DNA of 64,000 bases, from assembly GCA_022749755.1 (NCBI GenBank), contig CM040449.1, forward strand, positions 9,805,657 through 9,869,656, given 5' to 3'. A model generated the notes under the pieces. The model saw only the letters and a list, made by a program, of their open reading frames with translations, ran no database searches and was not told the DNA's origin. The DNA is from Azadirachta indica. Taxonomy: Eukaryota > Streptophyta > Magnoliopsida > Sapindales > Meliaceae. Shown here in pieces: positions 11,166-23,007 of the stretch. How positions within the stretch are numbered: position 1 is the stretch's first letter; each line of letters opens with the position of its first letter. Made by a program: the position numbers and the translations under genes.

Positions 11166-11640
11166 TTCTTCTGTTCTGAAGCTAATTTTTTAGTTCTCTG
11201 CATTGTTTTAGTTGCTGGTACTTCTCCTTCTTTGATTCACTTGTTTGATTGCTTAATTGGTAGTGTTAACGACCTAAACTTCATGATATTTGCTGAAAAT
11301 TTAGTCAACATTTTTTGGTATCAGAAAGTGAAGATTCAAAGCCAAAAATAAAATGGCTAGCACAAGCTCTTCAAACCCCATGATCCAACAATTTTATGTT
11401 ATGATTTTTTACGGAGAAAATTATTGATTTTTGGTGTGTGAAGATAAAAACACTTTATATCTCATTAGATCTTTGGGTTCTAATAAAAACTAAAGTTGTT
11501 GAACCTAAATCTACATCTACCAAGACAAAAGCAAAGAAATTTAAAGGAGACACGAAAGTTTATTGGCTACTTGTAGAAGACGTAGATATGATAAGTAAAA
11601 GAGATCAAGTGATAATTCCTTTCTATGTATAGATGATCAA
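11166..11640 (+). mobile_element. Ty1/copia fragment: LTR end, primer-binding site, start of gag
   Basis: An LTR end closes with tttagtcaaca at 11,310. It is followed by ttggtatcaga, matching the TGGTATCAGAGC binding site for initiator methionine tRNA used by plant copia elements. The gag start ATG at 11,353 reads MASTSSSNPMIQQ, then frameshifts. The frame from 11,438 continues as KTLYISLDLWVLI, typical of copia gag N-termini. The remainder of the element is missing. Confidence 0.7.
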
Positions 11641-13310
11641 CCTACGTTTCAGGGTGCAATCTAAATATAAAATATGCAGGTAATTAAAGGGTAGGAGAAA
11701 ATTTTAAATAAAACAAGCATATTATATCATTGCTATGCTCATTTAATAAAGTTTCATCATATGTATGTACATTTACTTTGAAATTAACTAATTATGTCAC
11801 TAGCAATAATGACAAGGGAAAAATTTTAAATAAATATCATGTTTCTGTTACATGTTTGTATTAGAACCGTTCTATATAAAATTTTTTGAGGGACAAATGC
11901 TTGGCAAATAGAAAAAGATATATTTGAAATTGGATTAGAATTTGCAAAGTTGAAAAAAAATAGTTGTATCCTAATGCATATGTTCCATTAATAGAAAATT
12001 GGACCTATTGGATAATAATAAATGATATAGATAATTAATTGTGACATAACTTATAATATTAACATTATGTCTTCTAAATAAATGTTTGATATGATTTCTC
12101 TATTAGGTAAAAGAGCTTTTCTTTATACTATTAGTTATTTTCTATTATTTTCACTTATTTGGTTGTAATGAAAAATATATATACGAAAGAGTAAAATACA
12201 ATTTTATTCCTATTAGGGAGAATATTAATTTTTGACTTTTTAATTAAAACAGTATGAGTTTTAGAAAAAGATACATTATCTTAAATATTTTTAAATATTT
12301 TTAGAGGTTTTAATACATCTCTCGAGGTTTTACATTTTTATATTTAAAGAGAAAGCATGAAGGAGACGCACTTATCTTCCCTTACATTGTTAATTGATCA
12401 TCTTATTTGGTTAAAATAATCATAATACCTTTCATATTTGTCTTTTTTAAGAAGAAAAAATTTGAGAAATTTGATTTAAATTTATATAATATTTAAAAAA
12501 TTAAAATAATTAGCAATTTTTTTCGGGTAATTAAAAACTTTACTTTATTCCCTCATGCCCTTACCCAAGTAGTGTAAATTTACCTCTAATTGATACTCTT
12601 CATAATGAGTGAGGCAAATTTCTTCCTAACTTAAAAATGTGAGTCGAAATCATTCAAATTGAATTGATTTCATGTAATTGTTTCATACTTTAGGAGTCAA
12701 TATGATGTTAGAACTTGTAGAAAATTAAAAGTAATCACAATTTTTTTTTAAAATATGTGATTTGATAATCAAATAGGAAATGTTTAAAAACTTTACTAGT
12801 AGAAAATTTAGGGCATGTTAGTATATTAACTGGCACTTAACTTTGAAAAAAATATTTGATAAAATATCAATTTTTAATAAAATTCACTAAATTTTTTCTA
12901 TTGTTGAACTTATAACCCGGCCTCTTATTGGATCAGTATTTCATTGGGCTATGGCCCAATTACCTCCAAATTGATTTAAAGAAAAAATTAATAATAATAA
13001 AACTAAACTTGAGCTATTACGGGATCATGGGCTAATATTTTTCCACAAAAGCTAACCTAACAAAGAGATTCTCTTAGTTATTTTATCCAACCCATCAAAA
13101 GATCAAGACAAATACAAGTTCTTAATTATTCTCTAATTAGACTGTCAATAGGAGTAGAATCTTATAAAGTCTAAGGAAACAATAAAGATATAAATAAAAG
13201 AAAGAAAAGAAAAAATGAGTTTTTTCTCTATATACAAACAAATTTTACTAATTGATATAAAGCGACGAAAATATTGAAATTTGATATCAACAACTATCAT
13301 TTTGTATTCA
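11641..13310. repeat. Repeat Q, right part, AT-rich, no gene
   Basis: The portion 11,858-13,310 recurs at 15,690-17,204 and at 24,440-25,885, plus the unit 2 equivalents. It contains a conserved ctattggaccagtatttcat-like block near 12,920. No coding similarity recognised. Confidence 0.65.
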
Positions 13311-15690
13311 GTGTTTTCGTAGATTTCACGATAGTTATAATTTTAAGATTGTAGCACACCATAATTCTAAATAAGTCCTTAACTAGTCAACCTAACTCTA
13401 TTCTATCGAAAAAACTGGTACTAGCTTTATATTTGTAGGATTATTTATATGTTACTTGAATTAATCAGAAAAAAAAAAAACTTTTAACTAATCCATTCTA
13501 TCCTACTTTGTTTTATCGTTCAGGTGCTTGTTTATTAGTTATCTAGACATAATTAAAAGGAAAGCTATTTAATTACATATATGTCTATGTGAATAATAAT
13601 TTATTGTCTTTTATTATTGATTTCAATGCCAAATATTATATCTCAAATATCCAATAACCTGTATTTGTTAAAGTCAATTACAATATTAAAAGAACACTTG
13701 CTTCGAATGATTAAAAAAAAGAAATTGTTCTAGAACGTTGAGACTGTGGTAGGTGGCAATAAAGAAATAAAAAAGAAGAATAAAATAAAAAAATATAACT
13801 TTTTAAATAAATCTCTTCACCATTTTTTATTGAAAATTAGTAAAAGATCAAAGTTTAAAGTAAACGGTAAATTGATAATTGAAAAATTAAATATCAAATT
13901 AAAAAAACTCTTGACAGGAAGAGGACATATGAACCAACCATCTATTATAGTTATCTTATTCACTATTATGATTAATTAATTTAAAATAAACATATACATG
14001 ATAAGATTTTATTTGATAATCTTGTAGACAAAGTGGGGAAAATATTCCTATATTAGACTCTATGTACATATAAATTTAACAAGAATATATAACTAATATA
14101 AGGGTTCTCCCTTAGGGATAGTTAAGATAATTTGAAATATGTATAACACTTTTAAATTATTTCAAATTCGAGTAATAATAAAGGATAAAGATTTGGTGCT
14201 TTCTATGCAAAATGTCTTCATTTTCAAAAAAAAATTACAATAATAAGGGTAAAGATTTCATATTTCATACGCGAAGTTTCTCAAAAAAAAAAAGGTTTTC
14301 TCATCTTGAGGAGGTTATATTTTAAAAGGAATTGCTAATAGTAGGGTTAAAGTGAAAACATTATGAAATTATGAGATATATTATAATATTTAAAAATAGT
14401 GGGCACGTTGACTTTAAATCCTATAAATTCCATGAAGTGAAGTGAGCAAGATATTAGACAAATGGGGTAGAGGATGGAAAAAGTTCAAGTATTTACCAAG
14501 CTTTCTAAATTTGTAGAAAATTTTCACTTACATCCTTAAGTGTTTTTAAGGCTTTATTTACACAAAAACTATTTTTAGTTTGAATATTTTTTATTTCATC
14601 AGTTCATTTACAATGTCCTGATTAAAGTCAATTACAATATTAAAAGAAAACTTTCTTTGAATGATAAAAAAAAGTTGTTCTAGAATTTTGAAACTATAAC
14701 AAGTGGCAACAAAGAAATTAAAAAGAAGAATAAATCAAGAACATATAACTTTTTCATAATTTTCTTGACTATTTTTTAAAAAATTAATAAAAGAAAACAT
14801 CAAACTTTAAAGTAAAAGGTAAATTGATAATTAAAAAATCAAATACCAAATAACAAAAACTCTTGAAAGGAAGGAGTTAGACATATAAACCGTCCATATT
14901 ATATTTATCTCATTCACTATTATAATTAATTAATTTAAAATAAACATATACATGATATTATCCTATTTGATAATCTTATAGAAAATGTGAGAAAAATACT
15001 TCTATATTAGACTTTGTTTACATAGTAATTTAATGAGAATATATAACTAGGATTGCCCTTACTCATGTAGTTAGATAATTTGGAATACTCATGACACTTT
15101 TAGGCTATCTCGGATTTAATAGTAATAGCAGGTATAAGTTTGATGTTTTATGTGTGGAGTTTTTCATTTTTTAAAAAAAGTTACCTTAGTGAGGTTTTAC
15201 CTAAAAAAATTACCAATAGTGGGTTAAAGTGAAAATATCATGAAATTAAGAGACATTTTAATAATATTTAAAAATAGTGGTCCTTTTGACATTAAATCCT
15301 ATAAATTCCATAAAGTGAAGTGAGCAAGATTTTAGACAAATTCGAAGTTGGACAAGATTTGAAGCTCTTTATATTAAAATCCTCATGCGTTATGGGACTA
15401 TTTTTAATTCTATTCTTTTTTTTAAATTTATTTTATAAAAAAATGTGCAACAATAAGTTGAAGATTTCACACTAAATCCACTCTAACAATTACATTTGCT
15501 TAAACTAAATAAATATTGATTTTTTTATTTCAAAAATAAAATTATACCTAAAGGTTCTAACAATTTGTTGTTCTTTCTATCGAGATTTATGCAAAATAAA
15601 TGAATAAACAAATGACAAATAATCTAATCAAATATTACATTATAATTTAAATCTTGTGTTAGTACGAGCTTATTAGTGACCCTTTTAAAG
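13311..15690. repeat. Repeat P, copy P1, dimer of a monomer of about 955 bp
   Basis: Two diverged monomers start near 13,675 and 14,630, each beginning caattacaatattaaaagaa and containing tggcaa(t/c)aaagaaat. A small open frame at 13,746-13,979 is lysine-rich low-complexity translation of this repeat and is not a gene. Confidence 0.75.
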
Positions 15691-17204
15691 CTCGCATTAG
15701 AACCATTCTATATAAAATTTTTGAAGGACAAATGCTTGGCAAATAGAAGAAGATAAATTTGAAATTTGATTAGAATTTGCAAAGTTGAAAAAAAAATAGT
15801 TGTATCCTAATGCATATGTTCCATTAATAGAAAATTGGATCCATTGGATAATAATAAATGATATAGATAATTAATTATGATATAACTTTTAATATAGACA
15901 TTATATCTTCCAAATAGATGTTTGATATGGTTTCTCTATTAGGCAAAAGAGCTTTTTTTTAATACTATTAGTTATTTTCTATTATTTTCAGTTATTTGGT
16001 TGTAATAAAAAAATATTTATACGAAAAAGTAAAATACAATTTTATTTCTATTACGGAGAATATTAATTTTCGACTTTTTAATTAAAACAGTATGAATTTT
16101 TCAAAAAAGATACATTATCTTAAAATACTTTTAAATATTTTTAGAGGTTTTAATACATCCCTCCCTTGAGGTTTTACATTTTTATACTTAAAGAGAAAGT
16201 ATGAAAAAGATGCACTTATCTTCCTTTACATTGTTAATTAACCATCTTATTTCGTTAAAATGACCACAATACCATTCATATTTGCCTTTTTTAAGAAGAA
16301 AAAAATTGAGAAATTTGATTTAAATTTATATAATATTTAAAAAATTAAAAATATTTAGCAATTTTTTTCGATAATTAAAAACTTTACTTTATTTCCTTGT
16401 GCCCTCGCCCAAGTGATGTAAATTTACCTCCAATTGATGCTCTCCATAATTAGTGAGGCAGATTTCTTCCTCACTTAAAAATGTGAGTAGAAATCGTTTA
16501 AATTGAATTGATTTCGTGTAATTGTTTGATAATTTATGAGTCAATATGATGTTAGAACTTGTAGAAAATTAAAGGTAATTACAAAATTAAAGACTAACAT
16601 GTAGACAATTAAGGTAATCACAATTTTTTTTTTCAAATATGTGATTTGATAATCAAATAACAAATGTTTAAAAACTTTACTAATAGAAAACTTAGGGCAT
16701 GTTTAGTATATTAGCTGGTACTTAACTTTGAAAAAAATGTTTGGTAATATCAATTTTTAATAAGATTCATTAATTTTTTTTTCTATTATTGAACTTATAA
16801 CTCGGCCTCCTATTGGACCAGTATTTTATTGGGTTTTGGCCCAATTACCTCCAAATCAATTTAAAAGAGGAAATAAAAATAATAATAAAACTATACTCGA
16901 GCTATCATGGGATTATGAGCTAATATTTTTCCACAAAAGCTAATCTAACAGAGAGATTCTCTTCGTTATTTTATCCAACCCATCAGAAGATCAAGACAAA
17001 CACAAATTCTTAATTATTTTCTAATTAAACTTTCAATAGGAGTAGAATCTCATAAAGTCTAAAGAAACAATAAAGATATATATATATATATAAGAAAGAA
17101 AAGAAAAAATCAGTTTTTTCTCTCTATATACAAACAAATTTTACTAATTGATATAAAGCGACAAAAATATTGAAATTTGATATCAACAATAATCATTTGT
17201 ATTT
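15691..17204. repeat. Repeat Q, partial copy Q2
   Basis: Matches 11,858-13,310 with moderate divergence. Starts abruptly after a P copy at the string agctcgcattagaacc. Has an AT dinucleotide run near 17,076-17,092. No gene. Confidence 0.7.
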
Positions 17205-19550
17205 AGTGTTTCTATATATTTCATGATAGTTATAATTTTAAAATTTGTAGCACACCTTAGCTAGTCAACCTAACTCTATTCTATCGAAAAAACTAGTACT
17301 AGCTTTATATTTGTAGGATTATTTATATGTTAATTGAATTAATCAGGAAAAAAAAAACTCTTAACTAATCCATTCTATCCTACTTTGTTTTATCGTTCAG
17401 GTGCTTGTTTATTAGTTATCTAGACATCATTAAAAAGAAAGGTAGTTAATGACATATATATCTATGTGATTAAGAATTTATTGTCTACTATTATTGATTT
17501 CAATGCCCGATATTATATCTCAAATATCCAATAACCTGTATTTGTTCAAGTCAATTACAATATTAAAAGAACACTTGCGTCAAATGATTAAAAAAAAAAT
17601 TGTTCTAGAACGTTGAAGATGCGGTAGGTGGCAATAAAGAAATAAAAAAGAAGAATAAAATAAAAAAATATAACTTTTTAAATAATTCTCTTCACTATTT
17701 TTTATTAAAAATTAGTAAAAGATCAAAGTTTAAAGTTAACGATAAATTGATGATTGAAAAATTAAATATCAAATAAAAAAAAACTCTTGAAAGGAAGAAG
17801 ATATATGAACCAACAATCTATTATAGTTATCTTATTTGCTATTATGATTAATTAATTTAAAATAAACATATACATGATATGATTTTATTTGATAATCTTC
17901 AATGTGGGAAAAATATTCCAGATATATAAATTTAACGAGAATATATAACTAATATAAGGGTTCTCCCTTAGAGATAGTTAGGATAATTTGAAATATACAT
18001 GACACTTTTAAATTATTTCGAATTCGAGTAATAATAAGGGATAAAGATTTGGTGCTTTGTTTGCGAAATGTCTTAATTTTCAAAAAAAATTTAGAATAAT
18101 AAGGGTAAAGATTTCATGTTTCATACGCGAAGTTTCTCCAAAAAAAAAAAGGTTTTCTTGTCTTGATGAGGTTATATTTTAAAAGAAATTGCTAATAGTA
18201 GGGTTAAAGTGAAAATATTATGAAATTATGAGACACATTAATAATATTTAAAAATAGTGTGCACGTTGACTTTAAATCCTATAAATTCCATGTAGCGAAG
18301 TGAGCAAGATGTTAGACAAATGGGGTGAGGATGGAAAAAAGTTCAAGTATTTACCAAGCTTTCTAAATTTGTAGAAATGTTCACTTACATCCTTAAGTGT
18401 TTTTAAGGCTTTATTTACAAAAAACAGTGTTTAGTTTGAATATTTTATTTCATCACTTCATTTACAATGTCTTGAATAAAATTAGAATATGAAAAGAAAA
18501 CTTGCTTTGAATGATAAAAAAAAAAAATTGTTCTAGAATTTTGAAACTGTAACAAGTGGCAATAAAGAAATAAAAAAGAAGAATAAATTAAGAACATATA
18601 ACTTTTTCATAATTTTCTTCACTACTTTTTAAAAAATTAATAAAAGAAAACATCAAACTTTAAAGTAAAAGGTAAATTGATAATTAAAAAATCAAATACC
18701 AAATAAGAAAAACTCTTGAAAGGAAGGAGTTAGACATATAAACCGTCTATATTATATCTATCTTATTCACTATTATAATTAATTAATTTAAAATAAACAC
18801 ATACATGATATTATCCTATTTGATAATCTTATAGAAAATGTGAGAAAAATATTTCTACATTAGACTCTGTTTACATATAAATTTAATGAAAATATACAAC
18901 TAGCATTGTCCTTACTCGTGTAGTTAGATAATTGGAATACTCATGACACTTCTAAGTTATTTCGGATTTAATAGTAATAAGAGGTATAAGTTTGATGTTT
19001 TATGTGTGAAGTTTCTCATTTTTTAAAAAAAGCTACCTTGTCTTGGTGAGGTTTTACCTAAAAAAAATTACCAATAATGGGTTAAAGTGAAAATATCATG
19101 AAATTAAGAGACATTTTAATAATATTTAAAAATAGTGGTCTCTTTGACATTAAATCCTATAAATTCCATAAAGTGAAGTAAGCAAGATTTTAGACAAATT
19201 AGAAGATGGAAAAGATTTGAAGTTCTTTATATTAAAAAACTCATGCGTCGTGAGACTATCTTTAATTCTATTCTATTTTTTTTTTAAATTTATTTTATAA
19301 AAAAAATGTGCAACAATAAGTTGAAGATTTCATACTAAATACACTCTAACAATTACATTTGCTTAAACTAAATAAATATTGATTTTATTTCAAAAATCAA
19401 ATTATACCTAAAGATTCTAACAATTTGTTGTTCGTTCTATCGAGATTTATGCAAAATAAATGAATAAAAACAAATAACAAATAATCTAATCAAATATTAC
19501 ATTAGAGTTTAAATCTTGTGTTAGTAAGCTTATTAGTGACCCTTTTAAAC
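17205..19550. repeat. Repeat P, copy P2
   Basis: Second P block, about 3.88 kb after P1. From about 17,905 it is nearly identical to 1340-2965, which marks the left edge of the 3.3-kb AAE duplication (offset about 16.57 kb). Confidence 0.75.
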
Positions 19551-19885
19551 AAATATTAAAGGGGAATAGAAACACAAAGGCAGTCATTATCTATACAATT
19601 TTTTTTAGGGTGTTAAAAATTATGTAGAATTTGTGGAAGTCAAATATAGTTTTTGACAATGTAGTAATCAATTAAAATAAAATTTAATATTTAATAGGTC
19701 ACCAATGAAACTGGTCAATGGTCAATTTTTATTACAGAAAGAGCTGTAACTTCTCAAATTGCTATAATAAATCATTAGAGAAGATGTCTCTCCACCTGAT
19801 TGTTTGTCCTTCCTTGCTCATCATTTTTGTTTCGTCTGTCTTCAATTCCTCCTTACAATTCATAGAAGAAAACCTTAGTTGAATC
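19551..19885 (+). promoter_or_regulatory. 5' flank of AAE copy 2
   Basis: Near-identical to the copy 1 flank, with TATAATAA at 19,763-19,770 and the same CCAAT and paired GGTCAA motifs. It fronts a gene that has no 3' end. Confidence 0.4.
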
Positions 19886-21250
19886 ATGGATCAGTTGAAG
19901 CCAAAACTAGTGAACTCTTTTCCTCTAACCCCACTGGGGTTTCTTGAAAGAGCAGCAACTGTTTATGGGGACTGTCCTTCGGTCGTGCACAACACCACGA
20001 CCTACACGTGGTCGCAGACCTACCGTCGATGTCTCCAGGTGGCATCATCGATTTCATCCATCGGTATTGAGACTGGCCACGTGGTATCTACTGTCGCCCC
20101 CAACATCCGGCTATGTATGAACTCCACTTTGCTGTGCCAATGTCGGGCGCGATTTTGAATACTATCAACACACGCCTTGATGCCCACACCATATCTGTAC
20201 TCCTTCAACACAGTGAATCAAAGCTTGTATTTGTTGATTATCTCGTAAGTGCTCTTATCATGGAAGCTCTGCTTTGTTTCCTGCTCATACCAAAACCCCA
20301 CGTCTCGTCCTCATCACTGATCATCATGATGGAGTTAAAACCCTTGATTTTATTGATACTTACGAAAACATGGTGAGAAACGGTGATCCAAAATTTAACT
20401 GGGTCCGACCCAACAGTGAATGGGCTCCCGTGGTTTTGAACTACACATCAGGTACAACATCATCTCGTAAAGGAGTAGTGCAATGCCACAGGGCACTGTT
20501 TATTGTAGCTCTTGATTCACTGATTGATCGGGCGGTTCCAAAACAGCCGGTTTATTTGTGGACTCTACCAATGTTTCACGTTAATGGATGGGGCTTTCCA
20601 TGGGCTATGGCGGCTGTTGGTGCAACCAATATTTGCCTTCGTAAAATTGACGTGTCCACAATCTATTCATTGATTAAAAAACATGGGGTCACACATATGT
20701 GCGGTGCTCCTGTTGTGCTCAATATGTTATCAAATTTTCCACAAGCTGAACCTCTTGATCGTGCTGTGCATATTTTAACTGCCGGTGCTCCACCGCCAGC
20801 TCCGGTGCTGCTCAGAACGGAGTCACTCGGTTTCATAGTGAGTCACGGAGACGGGTTGACTGAAACAGCCGGTGTCGTTGTATCCTGTGCATGGAAAGCA
20901 CACTGGAACAAATTACCTGCAACTGAGAAAGCAAGACTGAAGGCAAGACAAGGAGTCACAACCATAGGATTTACAGAGGTGGACGTGGTGGATCCGAAGA
21001 GAGGATTGACCATAAAACGGGATGGATTAACGCGTGGTGAGATCGTAATGCGAGGAGGATGTGTTATGTTAGGTTATCTCAAAGACGAAGAAAGCACATC
21101 AAAATGCATGAAGGATGGATGGTTTTACAGCGGAGACATAGCTGTAATGCATCCCGATGGTTATATCGAGATCAAAGATCGATCAAAGGATGTGATCATA
21201 AGCGGAGGAGAGAACATAAGCAGTGCGGAGGTTGAATCCGTACTGTATTC
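19886..21250 (+). pseudogene. Acyl-activating enzyme, copy 2, 3'-truncated
   Basis: Same family and N-terminus as copy 1. It is broken three times. One T is missing at about 20,106 (aacatccgg instead of aacattccgg), ending the first frame at 20,158. The 1-bp deletion shared by copies 1-4 lies near 20,262-20,275. The gene is cut at about 21,250, just after GGENISSAEVESVLYS, where it joins repeat Q. The missing part is the last 85-90 residues, including the C-terminal catalytic lysine and the SRM tail. Its EVES and LPATEK residues match copy 4, not copies 1 and 3 (KVES, LPAIEK), so copies 2 and 4 are equivalent positions in the two units. Confidence 0.92.
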
Positions 21251-22268
21251 AATTTGTTAAATTTGATCCAATCTAATTTACTTTTCAATGAATTTGGTGG
21301 ATCAGTGAATCGGAAATTTGAAATTCGTTTATAGTTAATTAATTGGATTATGGATTCATATTATCAAATTGCTGAAATTCGATCCAATTTATAAAAATAA
21401 TATAATTATATTTTAAATAAAAATTAGTTTATATATAAAAAAGTTATATCTACAATATTTAAAAACATAAAATTTGCCTTGTGTCTATGCTGTTGGCTTC
21501 AGGTCTCTATGATTTTCCATTTTATTTGATTTATTGTGCTATTTTTACTATTTTATAATCATGTTTTCCATGATTTGTTAGGCCTTTTTGGGCTTCCTTC
21601 TCTCTTTGTTTTTCTTAGAGTCGTTTATGTTTTAATAGAATCGGTCTAAGCTTTTGGTTGGTGTTTATTTAGGAGAAAGGGAAAAAGAAAACGTGAAGTA
21701 TATATGACACTTAACTAGATTTTTCCCCCTCAACCTTCATTTTTCTCCTTCTCAACTTCATTTTGATTTGTTTTTCAGATTATCAACACTTTTATTTACA
21801 ATATGCGTATTTTTTCTTGTTAAAATAAAATATGGTAAAATATTGTGTGAAGGCTTATAGATAGTAATCATGTATTTTTATAGGCTTAGTGTAATTATTT
21901 TTACTACTTTTTTTTTGTAAGTTTGGAAAATATATTTTTTTTTTAAAAAAGAACCCAATTATAATTATTTAGATATTAATTTTTTTTGTTTATTTTGAAT
22001 GGGTGTATTTGTTTAATTAAAAGTTTAAATAAATCACATGTTATTTTCTTGATTATCTTAAAATTTTGACTTGCCAAATAATGAATCGGATACATATTTA
22101 ATCAAATCCACCCAATCTGTTTTTCTTCTGTTCTGAAGCTAATTTTTTAGTTCTTTGCATTGCTTTAGTTGCTGGTACTTCTCCTTTGATTCACTTGTTT
22201 GAATGCTTAATTGGTAGTGTTAACAACCTAAACTTCATGATATTTGCTGAAAATTTAGTCAACCTTTT
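21251..22268. mobile_element. hAT-like fragment and copia LTR end (repeat Q, copy Q3)
   Basis: From the AAE break the sequence matches 587 onward nearly exactly, then follows 10,300-11,310 into the copia LTR end. The join at 21,246-21,250 shares attcaa between the AAE and the repeat. Confidence 0.6.
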
Positions 22269-23007
22269 TTGGTGTCAGAGCAAGCTTGCAAAAAGAGAGG
22301 AAAGTGAAGATTTAAAGCCAAAAACAAAATGGCTAGTACAAGCTCTTCAAATTGTATGATCCAGCAATCTTATGTTACGATTTTTTGGGGAGAAAATTAT
22401 TGACTTTTGGTGTGTGAAGATGAAAACACTATATCTCATTAGATCTTTGGGTTCTAATAGAAATTGAAGTTGTTGAACCTAGATCTACATCTATCTTGAA
22501 AGAACAAAAATAAAGAAATTTAAAGGAGATGAAACAATCGGATGCAAATGCTCTTAGCAAAATCAGCAAATAGTTTCTAAAAATGTATTTCCAAGAATCA
22601 TTAAAGCAACAAAAGCCAAAGAAGCTTGAGAAATTTTACAAGAGGAGTTCAAAAGGAGTGTGAAGGTAAGAGCTTCTAAGCTTTAAGATTTTAGAAAAGA
22701 TTTTGAAAATGTGAGAATGAAAGAAAATGAAATAATGCAAGAGTTTTTTGATAGATACACTGAGTTAGTGAATCTAATAATGATTTATGGTGAAGAAATT
22801 GAAAATAAGGAATCGATCGAGAAAGTTTTGACTTTCTTGTTAGAAAACTTTGATCCTATTATATCGGTTATTGAACAAACAAAAGATTTAGACACTTTAA
22901 TATTGCAAGATTTGATGGATTTACTAAAATCATTTGAGCATAAATTGATATGGTGTTTCGAAAAGTCTCTTGATAATGTCTTTCCTTCTAGACTCAACGT
23001 AAATTAG
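22269..23007 (+). pseudogene. Copia gag (UBN2-type) remnant with primer-binding site
   Basis: The primer-binding site tggtgtcagagc is at 22,270-22,281 and the gag start at 22,329 (MASTSSSN). After several disruptions, an open stretch at 22,711-23,007 reads ENEIMQEFFDRYTELVNLI, then VLTFLLENFDPIISVIE and DLDTLILQDLMDLLKSFEH. This is the pattern of the copia gag UBN2 domain (RxxxLVNxLxxxGE..., LPxxFDPIVxxIE, LTLxELxxxLxxxE). It is cut at about 22,997, where another Q copy begins. It would have formed the capsid of an LTR retrotransposon. It is dead, with no zinc knuckle or pol. Confidence 0.75.

Noticed and set aside
13746..13979. 77-codon lysine/asparagine-rich frame
   Set aside because: Translation of an AT-rich repeat present in many diverged copies with stops.
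10267..19550. CRISPR-like array or satellite centromere
   Set aside because: The repeats are long, diverged, composite transposon blocks in plant DNA; there are no short uniform repeats with unique spacers and no satellite monomer of 150-180 bp.
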